Assembly: GCA_900769785.1 (NCBI GenBank)
Contig: CAAGHV010000054.1
Span: 1 to 24,217, forward strand
Reading direction: 5' to 3'
Source: Bacteroidales bacterium
GTDB taxonomy: Bacteria; Bacteroidota; Bacteroidia; Bacteroidales; P3
DNA: 24,217 bases
Position 1 is the first letter of the stretch. Every line of letters begins with the position of its first letter. Position numbers and translations under genes: made by a program. This document shows positions 17,399 through 24,217 of the stretch, piece after piece. The notes beneath the pieces are model-generated. The model ran no database searches. It worked only from the letters and a program-made list of their open reading frames with translations, and was not told the origin of the DNA.

Positions 17399-17406
17399 CA
17401 AAGTTA
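17399..17406 (-). promoter_or_regulatory. Bacteroidota -7 box for glmS
   Basis: The minus strand reads TAACTTTGCA, a match to TAnnTTTG with the CA extension, 55 bases before the glmS start. It faces away from the prmC box 64 bases to the right. Confidence 0.6.
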
Positions 17407-17469
17407 CACTTTTTATTTACCAATGAAAAATATTTATTCTTAAATTTTCGGCCTATATCAATAAATTTG

Positions 17470-17477
17470 TATTTTTG
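17470..17477 (+). promoter_or_regulatory. Bacteroidota -7 box for prmC
   Basis: The plus strand reads TATTTTTGCA, matching TAnnTTTG with the CA extension, 71 bases before the prmC ATG. No clear -33 box is seen. Confidence 0.5.
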
Positions 17478-17548
17478 CAATCATATACATGATAACAATA
17501 ACTATCTAATCATCTACAACACAACGACATCAACAAAAAGTATAAACT

Positions 17549-18412
17549 ATGCGGATACCATCAAATAAAGTTTGCGACATTGAGCGTTTTGCTTACAGGG
17601 AATTGGAAGATATATATAATAGAAACGAAATTAGAACTCTGCTTCAAATGATGTTTGAACACTTTCTTGGCTGGAGTGTGGCGCACCTGCTTGTATCGAA
17701 AAATGCGACGATTAACCAATCGGACCTGTTGAAGCTGAACTTTGCCATCAAGGACCTTCGTGCCGGCAAACCTATACAATATATTATAGGTAGCACCGAA
17801 TTTTGCAATTTGACACTATCCGTATCGCCCCATACCCTTATCCCCCGCCCCGAAACGGCGGAACTTGTATATCTGATAGCCGATAAGGAGAAGGAGCGAC
17901 AGCCACAGTATATCCTCGACCTCTGCACCGGCAGCGGCTGTATAGCCATAGCATTGGCCAAGGCATTCCCTGCGGCCAAAGTGTTTGCCTCCGATATTTC
18001 GGCCGAGGCCATGGCTGTTGCCAAAAAGAATGCCGAATGCAACAAGGCCGAGGTGTCGTTCGTCATTGCCGACATACTGCGTGAGGAAAACCCGGCGGGC
18101 GAAAGCTACGACATTATTGTAAGCAATCCGCCCTATGTAAGGGAAATGGAGAAGGTGATGATGAACCGCAACGTATTGGACTATGAGCCGCACATTGCCC
18201 TGTTTGTACCCGATGGCGACCCACTGATGTTTTACCGCCACATTGCCGAGTTTGCCTCCAAGCACTTGAGAACAGGGGGCAAACTATACCTTGAGATTAA
18301 CGAGGCGTTGGGCAACGAAACGGCAGCCCTGCTCGAAAAGCAAGGCTACCGGCCGATTATTCACAAGGATTCGTTTGGCAAAGACCGAATGATAGAGGCT
18401 TCGAAATCTTAA
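17549..18412 (+). CDS. prmC: Peptide chain release factor N5-glutamine methyltransferase
   Basis: The 287-residue enzyme methylates the glutamine of the GGQ motif in release factors RF1 and RF2, which improves termination. The N-terminal helical domain leads to GKPIQYIIG (about 73-81) and LIPRPETAELV. The SAM-binding motif I is DLCTGSG (124-130), and NPPY (193-196) is the catalytic motif that holds the glutamine amide. Length is typical. ATG 17549 is the first start after the promoter box and is followed by a normal family N-terminus. Like tex, it looks richer in G+C than most minus-strand genes in the window. Confidence 0.95.
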   Translation: MRIPSNKVCDIERFAYRELEDIYNRNEIRTLLQMMFEHFLGWSVAHLLVSKNATINQSDLLKLNFAIKDLRAGKPIQYIIGSTEFCNLTLSVSPHTLIPRPETAELVYLIADKEKERQPQYILDLCTGSGCIAIALAKAFPAAKVFASDISAEAMAVAKKNAECNKAEVSFVIADILREENPAGESYDIIVSNPPYVREMEKVMMNRNVLDYEPHIALFVPDGDPLMFYRHIAEFASKHLRTGGKLYLEINEALGNETAALLEKQGYRPIIHKDSFGKDRMIEASKS

Positions 18413-18453
18413 ATTCGGATTCTTTGAATAGTTAATAATGCTTAAAACAACAC

Positions 18454-18478
18454 ACTCCCAAGGGGGAAACTCGGGAGT
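18454..18478 (+). terminator. Hairpin downstream of prmC
   Basis: ACTCCC (18454-18459) and GGGAGT (18473-18478) form a six-bp stem with a 13-base loop, 41 bases past the prmC stop. Only a weak T-rich stretch (ATCTTTC) follows, so terminator function is plausible rather than certain. Confidence 0.45.
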
Positions 18479-18528
18479 AATCTTTCGTTGATCATAAATA
18501 CTTGATTTTCAAACAGTCAATTCTCTGC

Positions 18529-18616
18529 ATCTTGACATTCGAATGTCAACGTCTTGACACTCGAATGTCAGCATCTTGAGACTCGAATGTCAAGACGCTG
18601 ACATTCGAGTCTCAAG
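18529..18616. repeat. Four-unit 22-bp palindromic array
   Basis: Units TTGACATTCGAATGTCA (18532-18548), TTGACACTCGAATGTCA (18554-18570), TTGAGACTCGAATGTCA (18576-18592) and CTGACATTCGAGTCTCA (18598-18614) have CG centres at 18540.5, 18562.5, 18584.5 and 18606.5, an exact 22-base pitch. The first is a perfect 18-base palindrome when one base is added. Five-base linkers (GCATC, ACGTC, GCATC, AGACG) resemble one another on opposite strands, so the whole array is close to self-complementary. Confidence 0.92.
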
Positions 18617-18790
18617 AAATAAAGGTTGCAATATTCTCCAAAGACCTCTTCAAAGGGCATTTTTTGTGCATGAATATTTCTTAAAAAATCCATGGACGGC
18701 TTGCAGTTCTCCATCCCTATAAGAAGGGTGAGATGCTTGGCGAAAGGCCTGTCTTGCAAGGCAGGCTTTCCGCAAAAGCGTCCGCCAATC
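18617..18790 (-). other. Unassigned open stretch, possible gene remnant
   Basis: On the minus strand a frame without a good start codon reads GGRFCGKPALQDRPFAKH followed by LTLLIGMENCKPSMDFLRN and MPFEEVFGEYCNLYFLRLE, then runs into the palindrome array and stops at 18568. The first in-frame initiator is TTG. I do not recognise the sequence. It could be a decayed short gene, part of a larger repeat unit that includes the array, or a chance open frame. Confidence 0.25.
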
Positions 18791-18803
18791 GATTTTTAGA
18801 AAT

Positions 18804-19883
18804 CTATTTGATTTTGATAGTCTCCACAGGTTGCGAGTCCTTCCTGTCCAAAGGGTGATACTGATACTTTACCTTCTCAAAGTCGATATCGGCCAAGGCT
18901 ATACGGCGAATAGTGTTGTTGTAAAAAGTCTTGTAGTATATCTCACGATGAGTCAGGTCAATCACCGAGGTCCACTGCGTGGCACTTGGCAGGTCTGTAA
19001 TCTCGCCTTTGGGATACTCCATACCTATCGGAATATCAAAGTTGTTGAGTATAGTAAAGCATTGCAACATAGTTTCGCGAGCAGTTTTCAGCATTGGTGC
19101 GGTGGTTTTGAAGAAAGCTGCACGCACAAAGCGAGAGGGAGCAGTAAAGTCGCCAGGCAACCCTAGGTATCCCGAACCGAAGCTAAACGGAAATACCTCA
19201 ATATCGCCCATTGGGTGAGGCTTGGGGTTTTGCGAAGTAAGGTTTACGTAGTTGTTCAGATTGGTAATGTGCCAACGGTAGTTTGGCGAGTTGGTAAGCA
19301 CTCCTATAACGTTGTCGTATATATGCACAGTGCCGCCCTCTATTTCTACCACAATCTGCTTGCCACTCTTGTCGCCTACACGCCAATGTATGGCATTGGC
19401 CGAACTTGGACCGGGTTGTATCGATACTATACGCACATCGTTTACAGCCTGCTTTACCTCATCGACGGTGGAGAATTGCGACAGTATCCATGCCACAAAC
19501 TGCAAATCGGCAAGGGTAATATTGTTGTAGGCCGCATTATAATCGACATAACTGCCATAATGAGGGTAATAAAACAATCCCGCTGATAGGCCGGCCTCGT
19601 TAATTCCCTCGGCAATAAACTCTTTTTGCGATACAGCCATACCAACATAGCCGTATTTAGACTTGAATGTCATTCCGTTTTCGCCCGTAGGTGTAAACGA
19701 TGTCTGTGTAAAATTTCGCGGCACCACCACATACATGCTGTTCAGATTGGTACCACCCCACTCAATGGTACGTGCCTGAAAATAGCTACCATCGGCGGCT
19801 GTAAGTGAGATACCGGTACATGCTTGCGACGATAAGTAATGAGTGCCAAACAACAATGCGAACAATAATAATTTCTTTTTCAT
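18804..19883 (-). CDS. Exported choloylglycine hydrolase / penicillin V acylase family protein
   Basis: The 359-residue product has a signal peptide (MKKKLLLFALLFGTHYLSSQA) whose removal would expose Cys22, the N-terminal nucleophile of this Ntn-hydrolase family. Other active-site counterparts are Arg38 (QARTIEWG), Asn95 (GINEAGLSAG), Asn198 (LTNSPNY) and Arg251 (PSRFVRA). The family cleaves linear amide bonds, with bile-salt hydrolases, penicillin V acylases and acyl-homoserine-lactone acylases as known members. Glutamate in ARTIEW replaces the aspartate of the classical ARTMDF. Substrate cannot be told from sequence alone. It is flanked by the prmC terminator region and the GSCFA gene, with a 131-base gap on its 5' side in which I found no good promoter. 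Confidence 0.88.
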   Translation of the reverse strand: MKKKLLLFALLFGTHYLSSQACTGISLTAADGSYFQARTIEWGGTNLNSMYVVVPRNFTQTSFTPTGENGMTFKSKYGYVGMAVSQKEFIAEGINEAGLSAGLFYYPHYGSYVDYNAAYNNITLADLQFVAWILSQFSTVDEVKQAVNDVRIVSIQPGPSSANAIHWRVGDKSGKQIVVEIEGGTVHIYDNVIGVLTNSPNYRWHITNLNNYVNLTSQNPKPHPMGDIEVFPFSFGSGYLGLPGDFTAPSRFVRAAFFKTTAPMLKTARETMLQCFTILNNFDIPIGMEYPKGEITDLPSATQWTSVIDLTHREIYYKTFYNNTIRRIALADIDFEKVKYQYHPLDRKDSQPVETIKIK

Positions 19884-20014
19884 AGTACATTCTTTAAAGT
19901 TATACTACAAACAACAAATTACCATCGGCAATGTTCACCTCAAAACATATTACCACTTAGGCATACCCATGTATTCTTTTGGGAATATATCAGTATCGAT
20001 TTCAAAAATAAAAA

Positions 20015-20959
20015 CTATATCTCTCGTCCAAGCAAATCTTTAAGGCGTTCTTTCAACTGAACTGTTTTCCGGCAATGAGCTTGATACTCCTCACCTTCGG
20101 GATTGAATGGACGGTGTTGAGCCATTTTGCGATATTTATCCACAAGCATACATATATCTTTGGTGCAGTCCGAAGCATAAGTATCCAAAAACTTTTCCCA
20201 TATCACCTCCACAGCCACAGCAGAAGGGTGCAACATATCGGCTTCGAAAAAACGATAATCTCTCAACTCGTCCATCACTATTTCATAAGATGGAAAGTAA
20301 CAATAAGTATCGGATTGACGTTGCAATTTATCTACTGCCAAATGCAATACCGACTTGCTCAATTGATTTTCTCTATATCCCTCCTTCCAATGTCTTATAG
20401 GACTTACGGTAAGTATTATTTTAGCCTTAGGATTGATGGCATGAAGTTTCTCCTCCAATGCCACATATCGGCACACTATCTCATCAACCGATAGCAACCT
20501 ACGGTCGAAATTACTTGCCGGTACTTTATGACAGTTGCCTACCACAATATTTTTCTCTTTCAAATGGTATGCAAGAGCCGTACCCCATGTAAGAATAATG
20601 AAGTTGGCAGTCTTAAGAAAATTATGAGCCTTTGTAATAGCTGCATTACAAGCATCAATACATTGCGTTGCCGAAGTATGAGAATAGCAACTATGGTGCA
20701 ACCACGAATGCCATTGACAATTTTGATACACCAAATCGGAAGTCTCAACAACCTTATTATCGAGACAATACTCCAAACATACCGCTATCGAAAAAGGATT
20801 GTAAAGTATTCCAAACGGATTTCGGAAGCAACGAAAACTATAATGTTCTAACTTTTGACCTATAGAATCGGTAAAACATGAACCTATAAGTAGCACATCA
20901 TCGGTGTGGGCAATGGTTACTCCTTCTTTTTTAGGTACAACAACAGTTTGTAGTTTCAT
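20015..20959 (-). CDS. GSCFA-family SGNH-hydrolase-like protein
   Basis: The 314-residue product carries the name motif GSCF (26-29) near its N-terminus, then RNPFGILYNPFS (46-57), LTWGTALAY (123-131), TVSPIRHWKEGYR (184-196) and FFEADMLHPSAVA (237-249). GSCFA proteins are related to GDSL/SGNH esterases; by that comparison Ser27 would be the nucleophile and Asp241 with His244 the other catalytic residues. The substrate is unknown, and no signal peptide is seen, so it is predicted cytoplasmic. Its ATG is the three bases next to the dnaE stop with no gap, implying translational coupling. Confidence 0.92.
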   Translation of the reverse strand: MKLQTVVVPKKEGVTIAHTDDVLLIGSCFTDSIGQKLEHYSFRCFRNPFGILYNPFSIAVCLEYCLDNKVVETSDLVYQNCQWHSWLHHSCYSHTSATQCIDACNAAITKAHNFLKTANFIILTWGTALAYHLKEKNIVVGNCHKVPASNFDRRLLSVDEIVCRYVALEEKLHAINPKAKIILTVSPIRHWKEGYRENQLSKSVLHLAVDKLQRQSDTYCYFPSYEIVMDELRDYRFFEADMLHPSAVAVEVIWEKFLDTYASDCTKDICMLVDKYRKMAQHRPFNPEGEEYQAHCRKTVQLKERLKDLLGREI

Positions 20960-23900
20960 CTAACGCACTATTTCTATTTTCCTAATCTTTTCTATTTTTT
21001 TCAACTCGGCAATCATAGCTTTGATATTAACTTTCTTTTCCGATTTCATTGTCAAAGATATATCCTCGGCCGAATCTTCAACAACTATTGCTATAGTCGA
21101 TTTACCTTTATGCTTATTGGTTAGGGTTTCGATGGTTGAACAAAATTCTTCGTCAACATCTTCTACTTTTATAGAAAATATTATACCTTTCGAATATTTA
21201 TCCATAACACCTTCCAGCAACATCATTTCGGTAAGTTTCAATTCAAGTTCACGTTCACCTTTTTCATTGGCATACATTTTCTCACCCACCATAGCACGGC
21301 AATATACAAAATAGCCAGTTTGCAAATGTTCTTTTATAGAAGTATAAGTTTTAGAAAATATCGTCATTGTATGTGTTCCCTCCAAATCTTCTATAGTGAA
21401 TTTACCAAAAGGACTACCAGTCTTAGACTGTGCATGAGTAACCTCTCTCAATATACCTGCAAAAGTTATCTCTCTTTTGTTTTTCAGTTCATCCAAATTA
21501 TTCAACTCTGTTACGGCAGTATTGGTAAAATACTTAATTTCCATATCATAATCATTCAATGGATGTCCCGACACATAGAAACCTATCACCTCTTTCTCAT
21601 GCTCAGCCTGCTCTATATTAGTCCATGGCTCAGCAACTGGTATTATAGGATATTCTTCCTGCTTGAGGTCTTCGCAAGTATCAAATAACGACACTTGGGC
21701 AGCATCACCAAAGTTTTTGTTGTTTATCCACTTGACAAGTCTGCCTATAAGATTTGGCGAATCCTCGTCTTTCTTATAAAAATATTGAGCCCGATGTATA
21801 TCTCCAAATGTGTCGAACGAACCCGACTTTGCCAATGACTCCAAGTTTTTACTATTTATAGTCTTTAGGTTTATACGCTCAAAAAAGTTGAAAATATTTG
21901 TAAATCTTCCATTAGTATTACGTTCCAATATAAGCTCGGCAGCAGCATTCTCACCCATACCTTTTATGGCTCCAAGTCCAAAACGTATCTCACCTTTATC
22001 ATTTACCATAAAGTGTATATCACTTTCATTTACATCGGGACCTAGCACCGGTATCTTCAAGCGCTTACACTCCTCTATAAAGGATGTTATCTTTTTTATA
22101 TCATTAATATTGTGGGTAAGCACTGCCGACATATATTCGGCCGGATAATGTGCTTTGAGATATCCTGTTTGATAAGCTACAAACGAGTAACACGTAGCAT
22201 GAGATTTGTTGAAAGCATATTCGGCAAACTTCTCCCAATCGCACCATACTTTCTCTACCTTATCGTCAGGCAAATTATTTTTTCGACAACCTTCGATAAA
22301 CTTAACCTTCAACTCTGCCATTTTATCTTTCAGCTTTTTACCCATAGCCTTACGCAATCCATCAGCTTGTCCTTTGGTAAATCCCGCCATTGACTGCGAA
22401 AGTAGCATCACCTGCTCCTGATATACTGTTATTCCATATGTTTCATCAAGGTATTCGCTCATCATAGGTATATCATACTCTATCTTTTCGAGTCCATGCT
22501 TACGAGCAATAAACTGAGGTATATACTGCATTGGACCTGGACGATAAAGAGCATTCATCGCAATCAAATCTTCAAATCTCGAAGGCTTAAGGTCTCGTAA
22601 ATGAGCTTGCATTCCCTCGGATTCAAATTGGAATGTACCAATAGTAGCACCTTTTTGATATAACTCATAGGTAAGTTCATCGTCAAGAGGTATATTATCC
22701 ATATCAAGGTCTATGCCATGACGTTTCTTTATATTTTCACATGCTGTTTTTATTATCGACAATGTCTTTAATCCCAAGAAATCCATTTTTAACATGCCTA
22801 CCGACTCAATCAACTTACCCTCAAACTGCGTAACCATTAAGTCCGAATCCTTTGCCGAAGCCACTGGTACAAAATTGGATATATCTTGAGGTCCTATTAT
22901 TACTCCGCAAGCATGTACACCGGTATTTCTTATCGAACCTTCCAACTGTACAGCATATTGCAGTACTTTCTTCTCTAATTCAGTACCATTATCTCTAAAT
23001 TCTCGAAGTTCAGGTACTTCTTCAAAAGCCTTTTTCAGTGTTGTTCCAGGTTTTTCGGGCACAAGTTTTGCTAAATAGTTCGAAGTGGAGAGATCCAAAT
23101 TCATCACTCGTGCTACATCTTTTATTGCCGATTTTGCTGCCATAGCACCGAAAGTAACAATCTGAGCTACATGATCGGCACCGTATTTATCCATAACGTA
23201 TTGCAATGCTTTCTCTCTACCCTCGTCATCGAAATCTACATCAATATCGGGCATACTTATACGTTCCGGATTCAAAAATCGTTCAAACAGTAGTTTATAC
23301 TTTACAGGGTCTATATTAGTTATACCTATGCAATAGGCAATAACTGAGCCGGCTGCAGAACCACGTCCTGGACCTATTATAACCCCAAGTTCGTTTCTAG
23401 ATACATTAATGAAGTCCTGAACAATAAGAAAATATCCAGGAAACCCCATCTTTTCTATGGTATCTAGCTCAAATTGTATACGTTCACGTATCTCTTCTGT
23501 AATTACGGGATAACGCTTAGCAGCCCCTTCCCATGTTATATGAGTAAGATACTGCATTTCGTCGAATCCATCAGGCAAAGGAAATTTTGGCAACACTATA
23601 CTACGCTCTAACTCGAAATGCTCTATCTTTGCCACTATCTCCTGAGTATTAGTTATTGCCTCAGGACATTCAGCAAACAATGCCATCATCTCTTCCTCAC
23701 TCTTAACATATTCCTCGCCGGTATAGGCCATACTTGTATATTCGTCAAACTTTTTGCCGGTATTCACACATAGCAATATTTTATGGGCAGTGTAATCATC
23801 CTTATAAACAAAGTGAGTATCATTTGTTGCTATAAGTTTTACATTATGTTTCTTGGACAACTCTATCAATCTCTCATTCACTATCTTTTGTTCCTCATGT

Positions 23901-24217
23901 CCATGATTCTGCATCTCTAAATAGTAGTCGTCGCCAAACATTGCCTTAAACTCCTCCACAATAGCCGAAGCGGCATCCATACCTTTCTTTAATATAGTTT
24001 GTGGAAGTTCACCTCCCAAACATGCAGAACAACATATCAATCCTTCGGTATATTTACTCAACAGTTCCTTGTCTATACGAGGTGTATAGTAATAATTTTC
24101 CTTCAAAAAACCCATCGAACAAAGTTTGATAAGGTTACCATAACCTTTCTCATTCTTTGCTAATAGTATTAAGTGATATCCGCTTCGACTCTCAGGACCT
24201 ATTTTATTGTGTCTGTC
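20960..24217 (-). CDS. dnaE: DNA polymerase III subunit alpha (5' end beyond window)
   Basis: The frame is open through the right edge, giving 1085 visible residues; the first visible ones read DRHNKIGPESRSGYHLILLAKNEKGYGNLIKL in two parts, typical of the PHP domain, so about 70 or more N-terminal residues are missing. ATG 24115 is internal. The catalytic core has FPGYFLIVQDFI, GPGRGSAAGS and the aspartate motif PDIDVDFD (23228-23251), followed by QIVTFGAMAAKSAIKDVAR. Helix-hairpin-helix and OB-fold regions follow (REITFAGILREVTHAQSKTG). This is the replicative polymerase of the DnaE1 type. GSCFA follows immediately in the same transcript. Confidence 0.97.
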   Translation of the reverse strand, partial: DRHNKIGPESRSGYHLILLAKNEKGYGNLIKLCSMGFLKENYYYTPRIDKELLSKYTEGLICCSACLGGELPQTILKKGMDAASAIVEEFKAMFGDDYYLEMQNHGHEEQKIVNERLIELSKKHNVKLIATNDTHFVYKDDYTAHKILLCVNTGKKFDEYTSMAYTGEEYVKSEEEMMALFAECPEAITNTQEIVAKIEHFELERSIVLPKFPLPDGFDEMQYLTHITWEGAAKRYPVITEEIRERIQFELDTIEKMGFPGYFLIVQDFINVSRNELGVIIGPGRGSAAGSVIAYCIGITNIDPVKYKLLFERFLNPERISMPDIDVDFDDEGREKALQYVMDKYGADHVAQIVTFGAMAAKSAIKDVARVMNLDLSTSNYLAKLVPEKPGTTLKKAFEEVPELREFRDNGTELEKKVLQYAVQLEGSIRNTGVHACGVIIGPQDISNFVPVASAKDSDLMVTQFEGKLIESVGMLKMDFLGLKTLSIIKTACENIKKRHGIDLDMDNIPLDDELTYELYQKGATIGTFQFESEGMQAHLRDLKPSRFEDLIAMNALYRPGPMQYIPQFIARKHGLEKIEYDIPMMSEYLDETYGITVYQEQVMLLSQSMAGFTKGQADGLRKAMGKKLKDKMAELKVKFIEGCRKNNLPDDKVEKVWCDWEKFAEYAFNKSHATCYSFVAYQTGYLKAHYPAEYMSAVLTHNINDIKKITSFIEECKRLKIPVLGPDVNESDIHFMVNDKGEIRFGLGAIKGMGENAAAELILERNTNGRFTNIFNFFERINLKTINSKNLESLAKSGSFDTFGDIHRAQYFYKKDEDSPNLIGRLVKWINNKNFGDAAQVSLFDTCEDLKQEEYPIIPVAEPWTNIEQAEHEKEVIGFYVSGHPLNDYDMEIKYFTNTAVTELNNLDELKNKREITFAGILREVTHAQSKTGSPFGKFTIEDLEGTHTMTIFSKTYTSIKEHLQTGYFVYCRAMVGEKMYANEKGERELELKLTEMMLLEGVMDKYSKGIIFSIKVEDVDEEFCSTIETLTNKHKGKSTIAIVVEDSAEDISLTMKSEKKVNIKAMIAELKKIEKIRKIEIVR

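Larger units (their letters stand above)
18413..18803. other. Convergent intergenic region prmC/hydrolase with palindrome array
   Basis: This 391-base region receives transcription from both sides. It contains a probable prmC terminator hairpin (18454-18478), the four-unit palindrome array (18529-18616) and a G+C-richer unassigned stretch (18617-18790) with an imperfect palindrome GCCTG...CTTGCAAG...CAGGC around 18744-18764. Confidence 0.75.

Noticed and set aside
17345..17548. glmS ribozyme or other riboswitch in the glmS leader
   Set aside because: The leader between the promoter box and ATG is only about 50 bases, too short for the glmS ribozyme core, and no conserved pairing is visible.
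18529..18616. Integron attC sites
   Set aside because: Units are 22 bases and fully palindromic without the paired R and L boxes of attC, no cassettes lie between them and no integrase is present.
19895..19902. TAACTTTA as promoter of the choloylglycine hydrolase gene
   Set aside because: It has one mismatch to the consensus and lies only 12 bases before the ATG, leaving almost no leader.

Overview
The window looks like chromosomal DNA from a Bacteroidota member, probably of the order Bacteroidales. Five genes have the TAnnTTTGCA form of the Bacteroidota -7 promoter box upstream. One secreted protein ends in a type IX secretion (T9SS) type A sorting domain, and several other genes (GSCFA protein, short LptC lipoprotein, Omp28-like and M6 protease proteins with long adhesin-like tails) are typical of the phylum. 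A T9SS sorting domain fits lineages like Porphyromonas, Odoribacter or Paludibacter better than gut Bacteroides, but I cannot name a genus. Most of the window is core housekeeping sequence. I see no phage, insertion sequence, rRNA or tRNA.

Layout, left to right. 1-2972 (-) is a secreted M6-type metalloprotease whose C-terminus lies beyond the left edge. 3059-3796 (-) is a biotin-protein ligase. 3938-5143 (-) is acetate kinase, with a near-perfect terminator hairpin. 5363-9935 (-) is a five-gene run, transcribed pth, coaX, outer-membrane barrel, TPR protein, lptC, with tight or overlapping junctions; it ties an uncharacterised barrel and TPR protein to envelope biogenesis. 10460-12364 (-) is a 634-residue Omp28-like T9SS cargo protein, divergent from 12685-14820 (+), the Tex RNA-binding protein. 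15500-17344 (-) is GlmS, divergent from 17549-18412 (+), the release-factor methyltransferase PrmC. 18804-19883 (-) is an exported choloylglycine/penicillin-V-acylase-type hydrolase. 20015-20959 (-) is a GSCFA protein directly abutting the stop of dnaE, which runs off the right edge.

The most unusual sequence is non-coding. Both convergent intergenic regions (tex/glmS at 14821-15499 and prmC/hydrolase at 18413-18803) hold an array of short palindromes with a strict 22-bp pitch. The first is a composite of seven 22-bp units flanked on each side by three 23-bp units in opposite orientation, all sharing one centre of symmetry at 15186. The second has four 22-bp units of an unrelated sequence. 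Same pitch, same palindromic design, different sequence and same gene context suggest one class of element, possibly acting on convergent transcription or DNA topology, or spread by an unseen mobilising enzyme. A faint third trace of 22-bp spacing occurs at 10101-10153.
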